Source: Paenirhizobium naphthalenivorans (GTDB lineage Bacteria; Pseudomonadota; Alphaproteobacteria; Rhizobiales; Rhizobiaceae). From it: a stretch of 64,000 nt of DNA. The position numbers were made by a program, and so were the translations under genes. The notes beneath the pieces were generated by a model that did no database searches, was not told the DNA's origin, and worked only from the letters and a program-made list of their open reading frames with translations. Positions 17,112 through 26,784 of this stretch are shown here, piece by piece (the first letter of the stretch is position 1; each line of letters opens with the position of its first letter). The stretch lies in the NCBI RefSeq assembly GCF_007992095.1, contig NZ_BJZP01000003.1, forward strand, positions 268,538 to 332,537. Reading direction: 5' to 3'.

Positions 17112-18281
17112 TCAGGGCAGACGGCGCTGGACCGGCAGGATCAGCCCGGCCGACACCAGAAGCACGGCCGCCGCCACAAGGCTCGGCGCGGAAAAGCTCC
17201 CGGTGCGTTCGGCCAGCCAGCCGGCGCAAAGCGGTCCGACGATCTGGCCGATGCCGAAGGCGGCGGTCATGAAGGCGAGCGCGCGGCGTGGACTTTGCGG
17301 CGAAAGCGCACGTCCCAGCCTCAGGCCATACGCGGTGATGATCATGAAGGTCGCGCCAAGCAGCGCCCCGCCGACCAGCGGCGCTGCCGGCGACGGCAGG
17401 GCGACGGAGGCGAGCACGCCCGCCGCCTCGACCAGCAGTCCTGCGAGATAGGCGCCGCCGAGACCCTTGCGGTGCATCACCGGTCGCCAGAGAAACAACG
17501 AGGCCGCCGCCGTGCAGCCGGTGACGAACCAGGTGAGGAACTCTACCATCGGGCCTGCGTTGGCCATGCGTGCCATGGTGACGATGAAGGTCGCCGTCAC
17601 CACATAGCCGAAGCCGAACAGGCCGTAGGAGAGCATCGTCAGGATGACGGCGGGGCTCCAGACGATCGGCGGTTCGTGGGGCACGTCCGCGGCGTGAACG
17701 GGCGCTCGGGGCAAAAAACGGGCGACGAAGAGGAAGACGGCAAAGGTCACGCCCGCCCCCGCCAGCCAGTCCGCCCGCCAGCCGAAACCGGCAAGCCCGA
17801 CAAGCATGATCATCAGCGACGATGCGGCTATGCCGAAACCCACGCCGGCAAAATGGGCCGACTGCACGGCCTCGTTTCCGGCGCGCGCAGCATGGCCAAG
17901 CACGATCGAGGTGATGAAGATCATGGCGAAAGCGCTGGCGATACCGGACAGGAAGCGCAGCACGACGAAGGCTGCGACCGAATCGGTCAACCCCATTCCG
18001 GCCATAAGCAGCGCGGTGAACAACAGCGAGGCAAGGCCGAGCCAACGGTCCCGCCCGTTCGCCCAGCCGTAGGCTCCCACCACCGCGCCGGCGAGATAGC
18101 CGGTGAAATTGGCCGCGGCGATCACCCCAGCCTCGGTCGAGGACAGCCCGAGATCGGCGATCATCCCCGGCAGGATCGGCGTAAAGGAAAAACGCCCGAA
18201 CCCCATGGCCGCCGCCATGGAGAGCGCGCCGGCTGTGGCGGTGGCAAGGAGGTGGGCGCGATCGGTGCGGGCTATTGTCAT
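17112..18281 (-). CDS. MFS transporter, YbfB/YjiJ family
   Basis: The product, about 389 residues from ATG 18281, has twelve hydrophobic helices in two halves. The first contains MGFGRFSFTPILPGM, the marker of the YbfB/YjiJ branch, and the second has a repeated loop around FGIGQIVGPLCAGWLAERTG. Substrate is unknown; homologues are annotated as putative sugar or small-molecule exporters. A TTG start twelve codons upstream is possible since neither start has a clear Shine-Dalgarno sequence. It is read away from the small gene at 18462. Confidence 0.83.
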   Translation of the reverse strand: MTIARTDRAHLLATATAGALSMAAAMGFGRFSFTPILPGMIADLGLSSTEAGVIAAANFTGYLAGAVVGAYGWANGRDRWLGLASLLFTALLMAGMGLTDSVAAFVVLRFLSGIASAFAMIFITSIVLGHAARAGNEAVQSAHFAGVGFGIAASSLMIMLVGLAGFGWRADWLAGAGVTFAVFLFVARFLPRAPVHAADVPHEPPIVWSPAVILTMLSYGLFGFGYVVTATFIVTMARMANAGPMVEFLTWFVTGCTAAASLFLWRPVMHRKGLGGAYLAGLLVEAAGVLASVALPSPAAPLVGGALLGATFMIITAYGLRLGRALSPQSPRRALAFMTAAFGIGQIVGPLCAGWLAERTGSFSAPSLVAAAVLLVSAGLILPVQRRLP

Positions 18282-18461
18282 GGTTGCGTTTATTGCACCG
18301 CGGGAGGACGCCCACAAACCACAAATACTGATCGTGGATGTAATCGGCTGAGATGGATTGCGCTGTTTCGCGCGACAATCTGCGCCGCTGGCTCACAAAC
18401 CCTGGCTTGCCCCGGTCGCAAAAATCGCTAGTGGAGGGGAAACGACTTCAAGGAGTGCCCC

Positions 18462-18692
18462 ATGAGCGATCTTACACTGAGCCAGGCCATCGACAACATC
18501 TACACCTCGATCAACAACGACAACGAGGAGATCGACCTCCACATCGCGGCGCTGAAGGCGGCCATGGCCCGCGAGGGCGTCAAGGAGGCGGTTTTCGAGC
18601 CCGCAAGGCTCGCCCAGTCCAATCGCCAGGGCCGCAAGATCATGCAGTCCTACTTCAAGAAAAAGGGCGTGGCCGTCGCGTTCTCGGCCTGA
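18462..18692 (+). CDS. Small conserved hypothetical protein, 76 aa
   Basis: The ORF has a strong AAGGAG site eight bases before ATG and a codon use like its neighbours, so it is very likely real. It is acidic in the first half (NNDNEEIDLHIAALK) with predicted amphipathic helices and basic near the end (QGRKIMQSYFKKKG). There is no signal peptide. The AALKAAMAREG...FEPARLAQSNRQGRKIMQSYF pattern is one I associate with small rhizobial proteins of unknown function, but no family can be named. It converges on map. Confidence 0.7.
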   Translation: MSDLTLSQAIDNIYTSINNDNEEIDLHIAALKAAMAREGVKEAVFEPARLAQSNRQGRKIMQSYFKKKGVAVAFSA

Positions 18693-18733
18693 GATCAGGC
18701 GGCCGCCCCGCGAGCCGCATTGGCCTTACGCCC

Positions 18734-19483
18734 TCAGTCGACGAGCGTCAGGATGATCGGGCCGTTCTTCGTGACGACGATGGTGTGCTCGAACTGTACG
18801 GTCGGCGCCTTAGGTTCGCTGTAGAGCGTCCACGGGTCGTCGCCGTCTTCGGCCCATAGGCCACCGAGCGACAGGAAGGGTTCGATGGTGAAGACCAGCC
18901 CCTCCTCCATGATCCGCGTCTCATCCGGATCCGGCCAGGTGGACAGTTCCTTTGGCTCCTCGTGCAGCGAATGGCCGATGCCGTGGCTGGCGAGGTTCTG
19001 GATCAGCGTATAGCGGTTCTTGCGGGCGAAAGTGCCGATCGCATTGCCGATGGCGGCCATCGGGTGACCGGTGCGCACCTGGCCGAGACCGACCCACATC
19101 GCCCGTTTGCCGTCGCGGCAGAGCTTCTCGATCTTCGGCTTGACCGGCGGCACGATGAAGGACGAGCCGGTATCGCCGAACAGGCCGTTCTTGACGCCCG
19201 ACACGTCGATGTTGACGAGATCGCCGGCCTGGATCTTGCGATCGCCGGGAATGCCATGCGCCACTTCCTCGTTGACGCTGATGCAGGTCGCGCCCGGAAA
19301 CTCGTAGCAGAATTCCGGCGCCGACTGCGCTCCGGCATCCTCCAGCACCTTGCGGCCGATCACATCGAGTTCGCGGGTGGTGATGCCCGGTTCCAGCGCC
19401 GCCCCCATGATCTTCACCGCGTTTCCGCAGATCCGGCCGATTTCCTTCAGCCCGTTGAGGTCGTCTTCGCTGGAAACAATCAT
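18734..19483 (-). CDS. map: Type I methionine aminopeptidase
   Basis: This 249-residue dimetal enzyme removes the N-terminal Met of nascent proteins. The five metal ligands are recognisable: Asp in NIDVSGVKNG, Asp in GDTGSSF, His in HGIGHSLHE, Glu in FTIEPFLS and Glu in QFEHTIVV. The substrate His in VNEEVAHGIPG is present. Length matches E. coli MetAP (264). It lies 53 bp downstream of the LLM flavoprotein gene on the same strand, so the two are probably co-transcribed; the rhizobial neighbour radC is not here. Confidence 0.96.
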   Translation of the reverse strand: MIVSSEDDLNGLKEIGRICGNAVKIMGAALEPGITTRELDVIGRKVLEDAGAQSAPEFCYEFPGATCISVNEEVAHGIPGDRKIQAGDLVNIDVSGVKNGLFGDTGSSFIVPPVKPKIEKLCRDGKRAMWVGLGQVRTGHPMAAIGNAIGTFARKNRYTLIQNLASHGIGHSLHEEPKELSTWPDPDETRIMEEGLVFTIEPFLSLGGLWAEDGDDPWTLYSEPKAPTVQFEHTIVVTKNGPIILTLVD

Positions 19484-19536
19484 CGCTCGTCTTCCGGGCT
19501 TTCGCCCGCTCTTTGCTGTTTTGGGATGGCCGGTGC

Positions 19537-20589
19537 TTACGCCCCCGCTTCCGACGGGGTCAACGCCTTTCTGACCAGCGGCGCGACTTTTGTGCCGTAG
19601 AGTTCGATGCCACGCATGATGTCGCGGTGCGGCATCGGACCGATCGCCATCTGCAGCATGAAGCGGTCATTGCCGAAGATCTTGTGGTTGGCGACGATCT
19701 TTTCCGCGACCGTCTCCGGGTCGCCGACGAAGAGCGCTCCTTGTGGCCCGCGCGCGGCGTCGAACTGGCCACGATTGGTCGGTCCCCAGCCGCGCTCGCG
19801 GCCGATCCTGTTCATCACGACGGCCTGCGGTTCGTAGAAGGTGTCGGCCGCCGCCTCGGTCGTGTCGGCGATGAAGCCATGCACGTTGATCGAGGTCTTG
19901 AGCGTCTTTGCATCCACCCCCGCCTTGGCAGCACTCTGGCGATAAAGATCAAACAGCGGGGCAAAGCGACGCGGCTCTCCGCCAATGATGGCAAGCGCCA
20001 GCGGTAGGCCGAGATAGCCGGCGCGCGCCGCCGACTGCGGCGTGCCGCCGATGGCGATCCACAGCGGCAGCGGATCCTGCAGCGGCCTCGGATAAACGCC
20101 GCGCCCGGCGATGGGTTTGCGCGTCTGGCCCTCCCAGGTCACCACCTCGTTATCGCGGATTTCCATCAGCAATTGCAGCTTCTCGGCAAACAGCAGGTCG
20201 TAATCATCGAGTTCGTAGCCGAACAGCGGAAAGCTCTCGATGAACGACCCTCGCCCGGCCATGATCTCGACCCGGCCGTTCGACAGCAGATCGACGGTGG
20301 CGAACTGCTGGAAGACGCGCACCGGATCGTCGGAGGAAAGCACGGTGACCGCGCTCGACAGCCGGATGTTCTTCGTCTTGACCGCAACTGCCGCGAGAAT
20401 GGTCGAGGGCGACGAGGCCATGTAGTCGGGCCGGTGATGCTCGCCGAGACCGAAGACATCGAGCCCCACCTCGTCGGCGAGCTGGATTTCCTCCAGCAAG
20501 TCATCGAGGCGGCGCTTGGCCTCGACGCCCTTGTTGGCCGCGTTCGGATCGACATCCGCGAAAGTGTAAAGGCCGAGTTCCATCTGCAT
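19537..20589 (-). CDS. LLM-class flavin-dependent oxidoreductase
   Basis: The 350-residue TIM-barrel protein belongs to the luciferase-like monooxygenase superfamily. It begins with [12 protein letters not shown], has the early [15 protein letters not shown] motif of the Atu2268-type (CE1758) subfamily, [21 protein letters not shown], and [16 protein letters not shown]. These enzymes use reduced FMN; the substrate is unknown. The Met at 20589 is preferred over one two codons later because AAGGAG lies five bases ahead. It starts divergently from bdhA with a 238-bp gap and precedes map. Confidence 0.87.
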   Translation of the reverse strand: MQMELGLYTFADVDPNAANKGVEAKRRLDDLLEEIQLADEVGLDVFGLGEHHRPDYMASSPSTILAAVAVKTKNIRLSSAVTVLSSDDPVRVFQQFATVDLLSNGRVEIMAGRGSFIESFPLFGYELDDYDLLFAEKLQLLMEIRDNEVVTWEGQTRKPIAGRGVYPRPLQDPLPLWIAIGGTPQSAARAGYLGLPLALAIIGGEPRRFAPLFDLYRQSAAKAGVDAKTLKTSINVHGFIADTTEAAADTFYEPQAVVMNRIGRERGWGPTNRGQFDAARGPQGALFVGDPETVAEKIVANHKIFGNDRFMLQMAIGPMPHRDIMRGIELYGTKVAPLVRKALTPSEAGA

Positions 20590-20827
20590 TCGTCTCCTTG
20601 CTTGGACTGAACAGATAGCGCCGCGGGCGGCCGTGGCAAATCCCGCCGGCGGAGACGCAGTGTTCGACGCGCCACCATTGAAGCCATGGCCAAAGCAACG
20701 CGCACGGCCGGGAATAAGCTGGAGACGGAAATAAAAACGCAATTGCCAGCCCGCGCGATTCGGGCATAACCTTTCCTGTCCATTGCGGCGCAACAGAACG
20801 CCGACGCCTTTCGGGAGAGAATTTGAG

Positions 20828-21601
20828 ATGAAGAGAACAGTCGTTGTCACCGGATCGACCAGCGGCATCGGCCTGGCCATTGCCCGGGCATTCGCCGCCC
20901 ATGGCGATAACGTCGTTATCAACGGCTTTGGCGACGCCAGCGACATCGAGGCGATCCGCCAGAGCCTGGAAGTGGCAGGCGCACGCGCGATCTATCATGG
21001 CGCCGACATGTCGAAACCCGCCGAGATCGACGACCTGATGGCGACAGCGGCCCATGAGTTCGGCATGGTCGACGTACTGGTCAACAATGCCGGCATCCAG
21101 CATGTCTCGCCGGTCGAGGATTTTCCGCCGGAGAAGTGGGACCAGATCATCGCCATCAATCTGTCCAGCTCCTTCCATACCATTCGCGCCGCCGTTCCCG
21201 CGATGAAGGAAAAGAAGGCCGGCCGCATCATCAATGTCGCTTCGGCCCACGGCCTGATCGCCTCACCCTTCAAGTCGGCCTATGTCGCCGCCAAGCACGG
21301 CATCATGGGCCTGACCAAGAGCGTGGCGCTGGAACTGGCCGAATTCGGCGTGACGGCGAATGCCATCTGCCCCGGCTACGTGCTGACTCCGCTGGTCGAG
21401 AAGCAGATCCCTGACACGGCCAGGACACGTGGGATTTCGGAAGCGGAAGTGAAATCCGACGTCATGCTGAAGTTCCAGCCCACCAAGGAATTCGTCGCCG
21501 TCGAGGATGTGGCGGCCGTCGCGATCTTTCTCGCCAGCGATGCGGCCCGGCAGATCACCGGCACGCATATCTCGATAGACGGCGGCTGGACCGCGCAATA
21601 A
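20828..21601 (+). CDS. bdhA: D-3-hydroxybutyrate dehydrogenase
   Basis: This 257-residue classical SDR oxidises D-3-hydroxybutyrate to acetoacetate with NAD+, the last step of polyhydroxybutyrate breakdown. Seen are the cofactor motif [12 protein letters not shown] (residues 8-19), NNAG at about 90, the catalytic Ser in NVASAHG, YVAAK with Tyr and Lys, and the [17 protein letters not shown] lid typical of BDH. In Sinorhizobium meliloti bdhA is reported to be co-transcribed with xdhA2 and xdhB2; the same order is seen here with 32 bp to xdhA. GGGAGAG lies ahead of ATG 20828. Confidence 0.95.
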   Translation: MKRTVVVTGSTSGIGLAIARAFAAHGDNVVINGFGDASDIEAIRQSLEVAGARAIYHGADMSKPAEIDDLMATAAHEFGMVDVLVNNAGIQHVSPVEDFPPEKWDQIIAINLSSSFHTIRAAVPAMKEKKAGRIINVASAHGLIASPFKSAYVAAKHGIMGLTKSVALELAEFGVTANAICPGYVLTPLVEKQIPDTARTRGISEAEVKSDVMLKFQPTKEFVAVEDVAAVAIFLASDAARQITGTHISIDGGWTAQ

Positions 21602-21633
21602 CATCGGCCGACGAGCCAAAGAGAAGACCGTTC

Positions 21634-23103
21634 ATGACCGATTGTATCCGTTTCATCCTGAACGGCGAGGATGTCGCCGTATCCAGCTTCGAGCCGACGC
21701 AGACGCTGCTCGACTTCCTCAGGCTGAAACGCCGGCTGACCGGCACCAAGGAAGGCTGCGCCGAGGGCGACTGTGGGGCCTGTACCGTGCTCATCGGACG
21801 GCTCGACAACGGTCGCCTCACCTATGAGACGGTCAATGCCTGCATCCGCTTCGTCGGCTCGCTCAATGCCACTCATGTGGTGACCGTCGAGCATCTCGCC
21901 GCCGACAACGGCGATCTGCATCCAGTGCAGCAGGCCATGGTCGACTGTCACGGCTCACAGTGCGGCTTTTGCACCCCCGGTTTCGTCATGTCGCTCTACG
22001 GCCTGTGGCTTTCCAACGACAATCCGTCGCGGGCCGAGATCGAACGGGCGCTCCAGGGCAATCTCTGTCGCTGCACCGGTTATGAGCCTATCGTCAAGGC
22101 CGCGGAACAGGTCTCGCGCACCCGGCCAAGCGCGCTCTTCGACCCGCTGGAGCGTGACCGCGCCAACATCATGGCGCGCCTGTGGAACCTGCATGGCAGC
22201 GACACCATCACCATCGTCAAGGATGACCGCCGCCTGATCGTTCCAGGCTCGGTATCCGCCCTTGCCGATCTTCTGGCGGAAGAACCGCAGGCCACCATCG
22301 TTGCCGGCGCGACCGATGTCGGGCTCTGGGTCACCAAGCAGATGCGACCGCTGAACCCGGTTGTCTTCATCAATCACCTGAGCGACCTGCAAGCGCTCAC
22401 CGTGGACGCCAAGGGCATAACCCTTGGAGCCGGCGTGAGCTACAGCAAGGCTTATGAGACCATCCGCGCGGAAATCCCCGCCTTTGGCCGGCTGATCGAA
22501 CGCATCGGCGGCCAGCAGGTGCGCAACATGGGAACGGTCGGCGGCAATATCGCCAACGGCTCGCCGATCGGCGACACGCCGCCCGCGCTGATCGCGCTTG
22601 GCGCTTCGGTCAGACTGCGCTCGTCTTCCGGGAGCAGGGAACTCCCGCTTGAGGATTTCTTCATCGCCTACGGCAAGCAGGACAGGAAGGCCGGCGAGTT
22701 CGTCGAATCTGTCCACGTACCCCGCCCCGAGACAGGCAGCCACTATGCCGTCTACAAGATCTCGAAACGCCGCGACGAGGATATTTCGGCACTCTGCGGC
22801 GCCTTCCACCTGACGCTCGGCGAAGACGGCAAGGTGAGCTATATCCGTATCGCCTTCGGCGGCATGGCCGCGACCCCGAAACGGGCCCGCGCGGTGGAAG
22901 CGGCTCTCTACGCCAAGCCCTGGACAGAGGCGACCATGCTCGCCGCCCGCGACGCCTTCGACGAAGACTACCAGCCGCTCTCCGATTGGCGCGCAACAGC
23001 CGAATATCGCCAGCTGACCGCGAAGAACCTGCTGACCCGTTTCTTCCTTGAAACAACGGGTCAGCCGCAGGAGCTGAAGCGCTTTGCCCTGGAGGAGGCG
23101 TGA
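21634..23103 (+). CDS. xdhA: Xanthine dehydrogenase small subunit (2Fe-2S/FAD)
   Basis: The 489-residue subunit passes electrons from the molybdenum site to NAD+. Residues 1-80 form the plant-ferredoxin-type 2Fe-2S domain with CAEGDCGACTV; a helical 2Fe-2S domain has CGFCTPGF and CRCTGYEP (about residues 108-150). The FAD domain starts near 190 with the VAGATDVGLWVTK flavin motif and MGTVGGNIANGSPIGD. The CO-dehydrogenase flavoprotein C-terminal domain completes it. The bacterial split of eukaryotic XDH into XdhA and XdhB is intact. The gene is followed directly by xdhB. Confidence 0.96.
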   Translation: MTDCIRFILNGEDVAVSSFEPTQTLLDFLRLKRRLTGTKEGCAEGDCGACTVLIGRLDNGRLTYETVNACIRFVGSLNATHVVTVEHLAADNGDLHPVQQAMVDCHGSQCGFCTPGFVMSLYGLWLSNDNPSRAEIERALQGNLCRCTGYEPIVKAAEQVSRTRPSALFDPLERDRANIMARLWNLHGSDTITIVKDDRRLIVPGSVSALADLLAEEPQATIVAGATDVGLWVTKQMRPLNPVVFINHLSDLQALTVDAKGITLGAGVSYSKAYETIRAEIPAFGRLIERIGGQQVRNMGTVGGNIANGSPIGDTPPALIALGASVRLRSSSGSRELPLEDFFIAYGKQDRKAGEFVESVHVPRPETGSHYAVYKISKRRDEDISALCGAFHLTLGEDGKVSYIRIAFGGMAATPKRARAVEAALYAKPWTEATMLAARDAFDEDYQPLSDWRATAEYRQLTAKNLLTRFFLETTGQPQELKRFALEEA

Positions 23104-23104
23104 C

Positions 23105-25441
23105 ATGGATAAGGCGAGTTACGAGACCTACAAATACATCAACGGCCCAATGCACCAGTCGCTCCGCCATGATTCAGCGCACAAGCATGTCAGCGGAAGT
23201 GCCGAATATATCGACGATATTCCCGAACCCGCAGGACTGCTGCACGGAGCGCTCGGCATGTCCGACCGGGCCCATGCCGAAATCCTTGCGGTCGATCTGT
23301 CCGAGGTGAAGGCCTATCCCGGCGTCGTCGCGGTGCTGACGGCCAAGGATGTGACGGGCGTCAACGATGTCTCGTCCGGCGGTCGCCACGACGAGCCGCT
23401 ACTGGCCGAGGGCAAGGTCGAATTCCACGGCCAGCCGGTCTTTGCCGTGATCGCCGAAACGCGCGATGCCGCTCGCCGGGCCGCGCGCCTTGCCAAAATC
23501 GACTACCAGGACCTGCCCTTCTGGACCGATGTTGATGCTGCGCTGGAAAACGACGCGCCATTGGTCACGCCCGGCATGGTGCTGAAACGCGGCGAACCGG
23601 AGGCCGAACTCGATAAGGCCGAGCATCGCCTGAAAGGCACGATGCAGATCGGTGGCCAGGAGCACTTCTATCTGGAAAGCCACATCGCGCTCGCCATCCC
23701 CGGCGAAGACGACGAGGTCGCCGTCTGGTCCTCCACCCAGCACCCATCCGAGATCCAGCATATCATCGGCCACGTGCTCGACATCCCGAGCCACGCCATT
23801 ACCGTCAACGTGCGGCGCATGGGCGGCGGCTTCGGTGGCAAGGAGACCCAGGGCAACCAGTTTGCCGCCTTGGCGGCGCTGGCCGCCAAGAAACTCAACC
23901 GCGCCGTCAAATTCCGCCCCGACCGCGACGAGGACATGGCGCTGACCGGCAAGCGCCACGACTTCCGCATGGACTTCGACGTCGCCTTCGACGGCGACGG
24001 CCGTATCCACGCGATGATCGCCAATTTCGCCGCGCGTTGCGGCTATTCCGCCGACCTTTCCGGCCCGGTCACCGACCGCACCCTCTTCCATGCAGATTCG
24101 AGCTATTTCTATCCGCATGTGAAGCTGACCTCGCAGCCGCTCAAAACCCATACGGTCTCCAACACCGCGTTCCGCGGCTTTGGCGGCCCGCAGGGCATGC
24201 TGGGTGGCGAGCGCGTCATCGAGGAGATCGCCTACGCGCTCGGCCGCGACCCGCTCGAGATCCGCAAGGCGAATTTCTATGGCGACATCGGCTCCGGCCG
24301 CAATGTCACGCCCTACCACCAGACGGTCGAGGACAACATCATCGCCCGCGTGGTCGAGGAACTGGAGACCTCCAGCGACTATCAGGCGCGGCGTCAGGCG
24401 ATCATCGACTTCAACCGGACCAGCCCGGTCATCAGGAAGGGTATCGCGCTCACCCCGGTGAAGTTCGGCATTTCCTTCACCATGACCGCCTTCAACCAGG
24501 CCGGCGCGCTCGTCCATGTCTATCAGGACGGCTCGATCCACCTGAACCACGGTGGCACCGAAATGGGCCAGGGCCTTTATACCAAGGTCGCCCAGGTTAT
24601 CGCCGAGTGCTTCCAGGTCGATGTCGAGCGCGTCAAGATCACCGCGACGACCACCGGCAAGGTGCCGAACACCTCGGCGACGGCCGCCTCCTCCGGCACC
24701 GACCTGAACGGCATGGCCGCCTATGACGCCGCCCGCCAGATCAAGGAACGCTTGGTTGCCTTTGCGGTGGAGAAGTTCGAGGTCACCCCGGACGAGGTCG
24801 AGTTCCTGCCCAACCGCGTGCGCGTCGGCAAGCAAGAGATCCCCTTCCCGGAATTCGTCAACAAGGCCTATTTCGCCCGCGTCCAGCTCTCGGCCGCCGG
24901 CTTCTACAAGACGCCGAAGATTCACTGGGACCGAGCCGCCGGCCGCGGCACGCCATTCTACTACTTCGCCTATGGCGCGGCCTGCACGGAAGTGTCGATC
25001 GACACGCTGACCGGCGAATACCTGATGGACCGCACCGACATCCTGCACGATGTCGGCAAGTCGCTCAATCCGGCGATCGACATCGGCCAGATCGAGGGCG
25101 GCTTCGTCCAGGGCATGGGCTGGCTGACGACGGAAGAACTTTGGTGGGACGGCAAGGGCCGACTTCGCACCCATGCGCCGTCGACCTACAAGATCCCGCT
25201 CGCCTCCGACCGGCCAAAAGTCTTCAACACGCGGCTGGCCGAGTGGTCCGAGAATGCCGAGCCGACCATAGGCCGTTCCAAGGCCGTCGGCGAGCCGCCC
25301 TTCATGCTGGCGATCTCGGTGCTTGAAGCGCTCTCCATGGCTGTCGCCTCGGTCGCCGACTACAAGCACTGCCCGCGCCTCGACGCCCCCGCGACGCCCG
25401 AGCGCGTGTTGATGGCGGTCGAGCGGCTGAAGGCGATGTAG
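23105..25441 (+). CDS. xdhB: Xanthine dehydrogenase large subunit (molybdopterin)
   Basis: The 778-residue subunit hydroxylates hypoxanthine to xanthine and xanthine to urate at a molybdopterin centre. Visible motifs are GGGFGGKETQGNQ, the cofactor loop FRGFGGPQGM with the Arg/Phe near the substrate, GGTEMGQGLYTK, ASSGTDLNGMA and, near the C-terminus, GEPPFMLAISVLEAL containing the catalytic Glu. ATG 23105 is used as it follows GGAGGAGG by five to eight bases; a start seven codons earlier would overlap xdhA. Only one base separates it from the xdhA stop codon, so translation is coupled. Confidence 0.96.
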   Translation: MDKASYETYKYINGPMHQSLRHDSAHKHVSGSAEYIDDIPEPAGLLHGALGMSDRAHAEILAVDLSEVKAYPGVVAVLTAKDVTGVNDVSSGGRHDEPLLAEGKVEFHGQPVFAVIAETRDAARRAARLAKIDYQDLPFWTDVDAALENDAPLVTPGMVLKRGEPEAELDKAEHRLKGTMQIGGQEHFYLESHIALAIPGEDDEVAVWSSTQHPSEIQHIIGHVLDIPSHAITVNVRRMGGGFGGKETQGNQFAALAALAAKKLNRAVKFRPDRDEDMALTGKRHDFRMDFDVAFDGDGRIHAMIANFAARCGYSADLSGPVTDRTLFHADSSYFYPHVKLTSQPLKTHTVSNTAFRGFGGPQGMLGGERVIEEIAYALGRDPLEIRKANFYGDIGSGRNVTPYHQTVEDNIIARVVEELETSSDYQARRQAIIDFNRTSPVIRKGIALTPVKFGISFTMTAFNQAGALVHVYQDGSIHLNHGGTEMGQGLYTKVAQVIAECFQVDVERVKITATTTGKVPNTSATAASSGTDLNGMAAYDAARQIKERLVAFAVEKFEVTPDEVEFLPNRVRVGKQEIPFPEFVNKAYFARVQLSAAGFYKTPKIHWDRAAGRGTPFYYFAYGAACTEVSIDTLTGEYLMDRTDILHDVGKSLNPAIDIGQIEGGFVQGMGWLTTEELWWDGKGRLRTHAPSTYKIPLASDRPKVFNTRLAEWSENAEPTIGRSKAVGEPPFMLAISVLEALSMAVASVADYKHCPRLDAPATPERVLMAVERLKAM

Positions 25442-25455
25442 GGTGCCGGAAGAAG

Positions 25456-25644
25456 CCCCCCTCCGGCCTGTCGGCCATCTCCCCCACAAGGGGGGAGAAG
25501 ACAAGTGGGGAGGTCTTGCCCTCCTCACACTCCGCAAATATTGCAGTTCCACATTTCCGGCACGCCTGCGTAACCTGAGGGTAGAAACGGTACCATGCGG
25601 TTTCTCCCTGCTTGTGGAAGAGATGGCCGACAGGCCAGAGGGGG
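25456..25644. repeat. Inverted mosaic repeat (RIME-like) between xdhB and xdhC
   Basis: Two arms of about 38-40 bp, 25456-25496 and 25605-25644, are inverted copies differing at a few positions and share the core GGCCTGTCGGCCATCT. Each arm itself contains the palindrome GGCCTGTCGGCC, and the left arm continues with CCCCCACAAGGGGG. The core matches, from memory, the intergenic mosaic elements found in hundreds of copies in rhizobial genomes. The right arm ends in GAGGGGGA, which sits eight bases before the xdhC start codon and acts as its ribosome site. Confidence 0.75.
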
Positions 25645-25651
25645 AATTACG

Positions 25652-26449
25652 ATGATCCCACTCTCCCTCCCCGCCTTCCTAGCCACCCATCCCGAGCTCG
25701 TTCTGGTCGACCTCATCGAAGCCAAAGGCTCCACCCCGCGCGAGGCCGGCGCCTTCATGCTGGTCGCGACCAATGCGCTGTTCGGCACGATCGGCGGCGG
25801 TCAGTTGGAATTCCTGGCGATCGACCATGCCCGAACCATGCTGGCGGGAGGCGAACGCGCCACATCGCTCGACGTGCCACTCGGCCCCGAGATCGGCCAG
25901 TGCTGTGGCGGCCGCACCCTGCTTTCCTTCAGCAAGCTGGACGACGCAGGCAGGCGGGCGTTGATCGACCGGCAGGCGAAAATGGAAAGCGACTATCCCG
26001 ACGTCTTCGTCTTCGGTGCCGGCCATGTCGGCCTGGCGCTCGCTGCTGCCCTTCGTCCTCTGCCGCTCAACGCCACGCTGATCGAGACGCGAGAAACGCA
26101 GGATGGTGCGATACCGGAGGGCATGACGCTTCGTCACGTCGCCATGCCGGAGGCGGAGGTTGCGTCCATCCGGCCGGGCGGGGCAGCCGTTATCCTGACC
26201 CACGACCATGCCCTCGATTTCCTGATAGCGCGTGAAGCGCTTGCCCGCCCCGAGCTCGCCTATGTCGGCATGATCGGTTCAGCCACCAAGCGCGCCACCT
26301 TCACCCGCTGGCTGCGGCGCGAAGGCGGCGATCAGACCTTACTCGACAAACTCACCTTGCCGATCGGCGGCAGCGCGTTGCGCGACAAGCGCCCGCCGGT
26401 GATCGCCGCACTGGTGGCAGCCGAACTGCTGGCCGTGCTGCTTGGCTGA
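25652..26449 (+). CDS. xdhC: XdhC, xanthine dehydrogenase molybdenum-cofactor maturation factor
   Basis: XdhC binds molybdenum cofactor, promotes its sulfuration and inserts it into XdhB. The 265-residue protein has the N-terminal XdhC/CoxI domain with KGSTPREAGAFML and GTIGGGQLE, and CCGG (residues about 88-91), where the Cys pair is needed for cofactor binding. The C-terminal Rossmann-like domain has FGAGHVGLALA and ends with AYVGMIGSATKR and GGSALRDKRPP. ATG 25652 is chosen as family N-terminus; the 19 residues upstream in frame derive from the mosaic repeat and are not conserved. Confidence 0.93.
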   Translation: MIPLSLPAFLATHPELVLVDLIEAKGSTPREAGAFMLVATNALFGTIGGGQLEFLAIDHARTMLAGGERATSLDVPLGPEIGQCCGGRTLLSFSKLDDAGRRALIDRQAKMESDYPDVFVFGAGHVGLALAAALRPLPLNATLIETRETQDGAIPEGMTLRHVAMPEAEVASIRPGGAAVILTHDHALDFLIAREALARPELAYVGMIGSATKRATFTRWLRREGGDQTLLDKLTLPIGGSALRDKRPPVIAALVAAELLAVLLG

Positions 26450-26553
26450 TGGACGGTCGAGACGAACGACGCGCCACCTGAATCATCGCATGAAGGCCCG
26501 GAATCAACGCTTGAGTTCGCCGGCGTATCACCTTGATAAGATTCATCATTCCT

Positions 26554-26784
26554 TCAAAGCGGCCCGGAGCGTATCCAGTCGCGATGACGCCTGTGATCAG
26601 ACCAATAGGCGTCGGTACGGCTGCGTGAGGGGCGACCGTCGAGGAGGCCGAGGTCCTTTTTCATGCTGTCTGGAAGCGTATCCGACCACGTCTCGCCGCG
26701 CGCCAAGAGGCGCGTGAAAAATCGTTTGATGCCGCCAAAAGAAAGGCCCGGCACAAGCCACAGATTCTTGATCGCGGACACCAT
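26554..26784 (-). CDS. DUF1127-like small protein, 76 aa
   Basis: The protein has a hydrophobic/aromatic beginning, a helix with IKRFFTRLLARGETWSDTLPDSM, KKDLGLLDGR and a basic His/Arg-rich end (HRRHRDW). The L-D-S/LPD-MKKDLGLLDG step resembles the L-R-DIGL motif of DUF1127 proteins, which in Agrobacterium and Rhodobacter affect RNA turnover and phosphate or carbon metabolism. The end differs from typical members, so the family call is tentative. GGAG is seven bases ahead of ATG 26784. It is divergent from the LysR gene with a 111-bp gap. Confidence 0.6.
   Translation of the reverse strand: MVSAIKNLWLVPGLSFGGIKRFFTRLLARGETWSDTLPDSMKKDLGLLDGRPSRSRTDAYWSDHRRHRDWIRSGPL

Noticed and set aside
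17295..18431. Plus-strand open frame opposite the MFS transporter
   Set aside because: Composition is dominated by charged, antisense-like residues with no helices; the transporter is on the minus strand.
23399..25552. 717-residue minus-strand open frame opposite xdhB
   Set aside because: Sequence is repetitive Gly/Asp/Val-type antisense translation; xdhB carries every expected motif on the plus strand.
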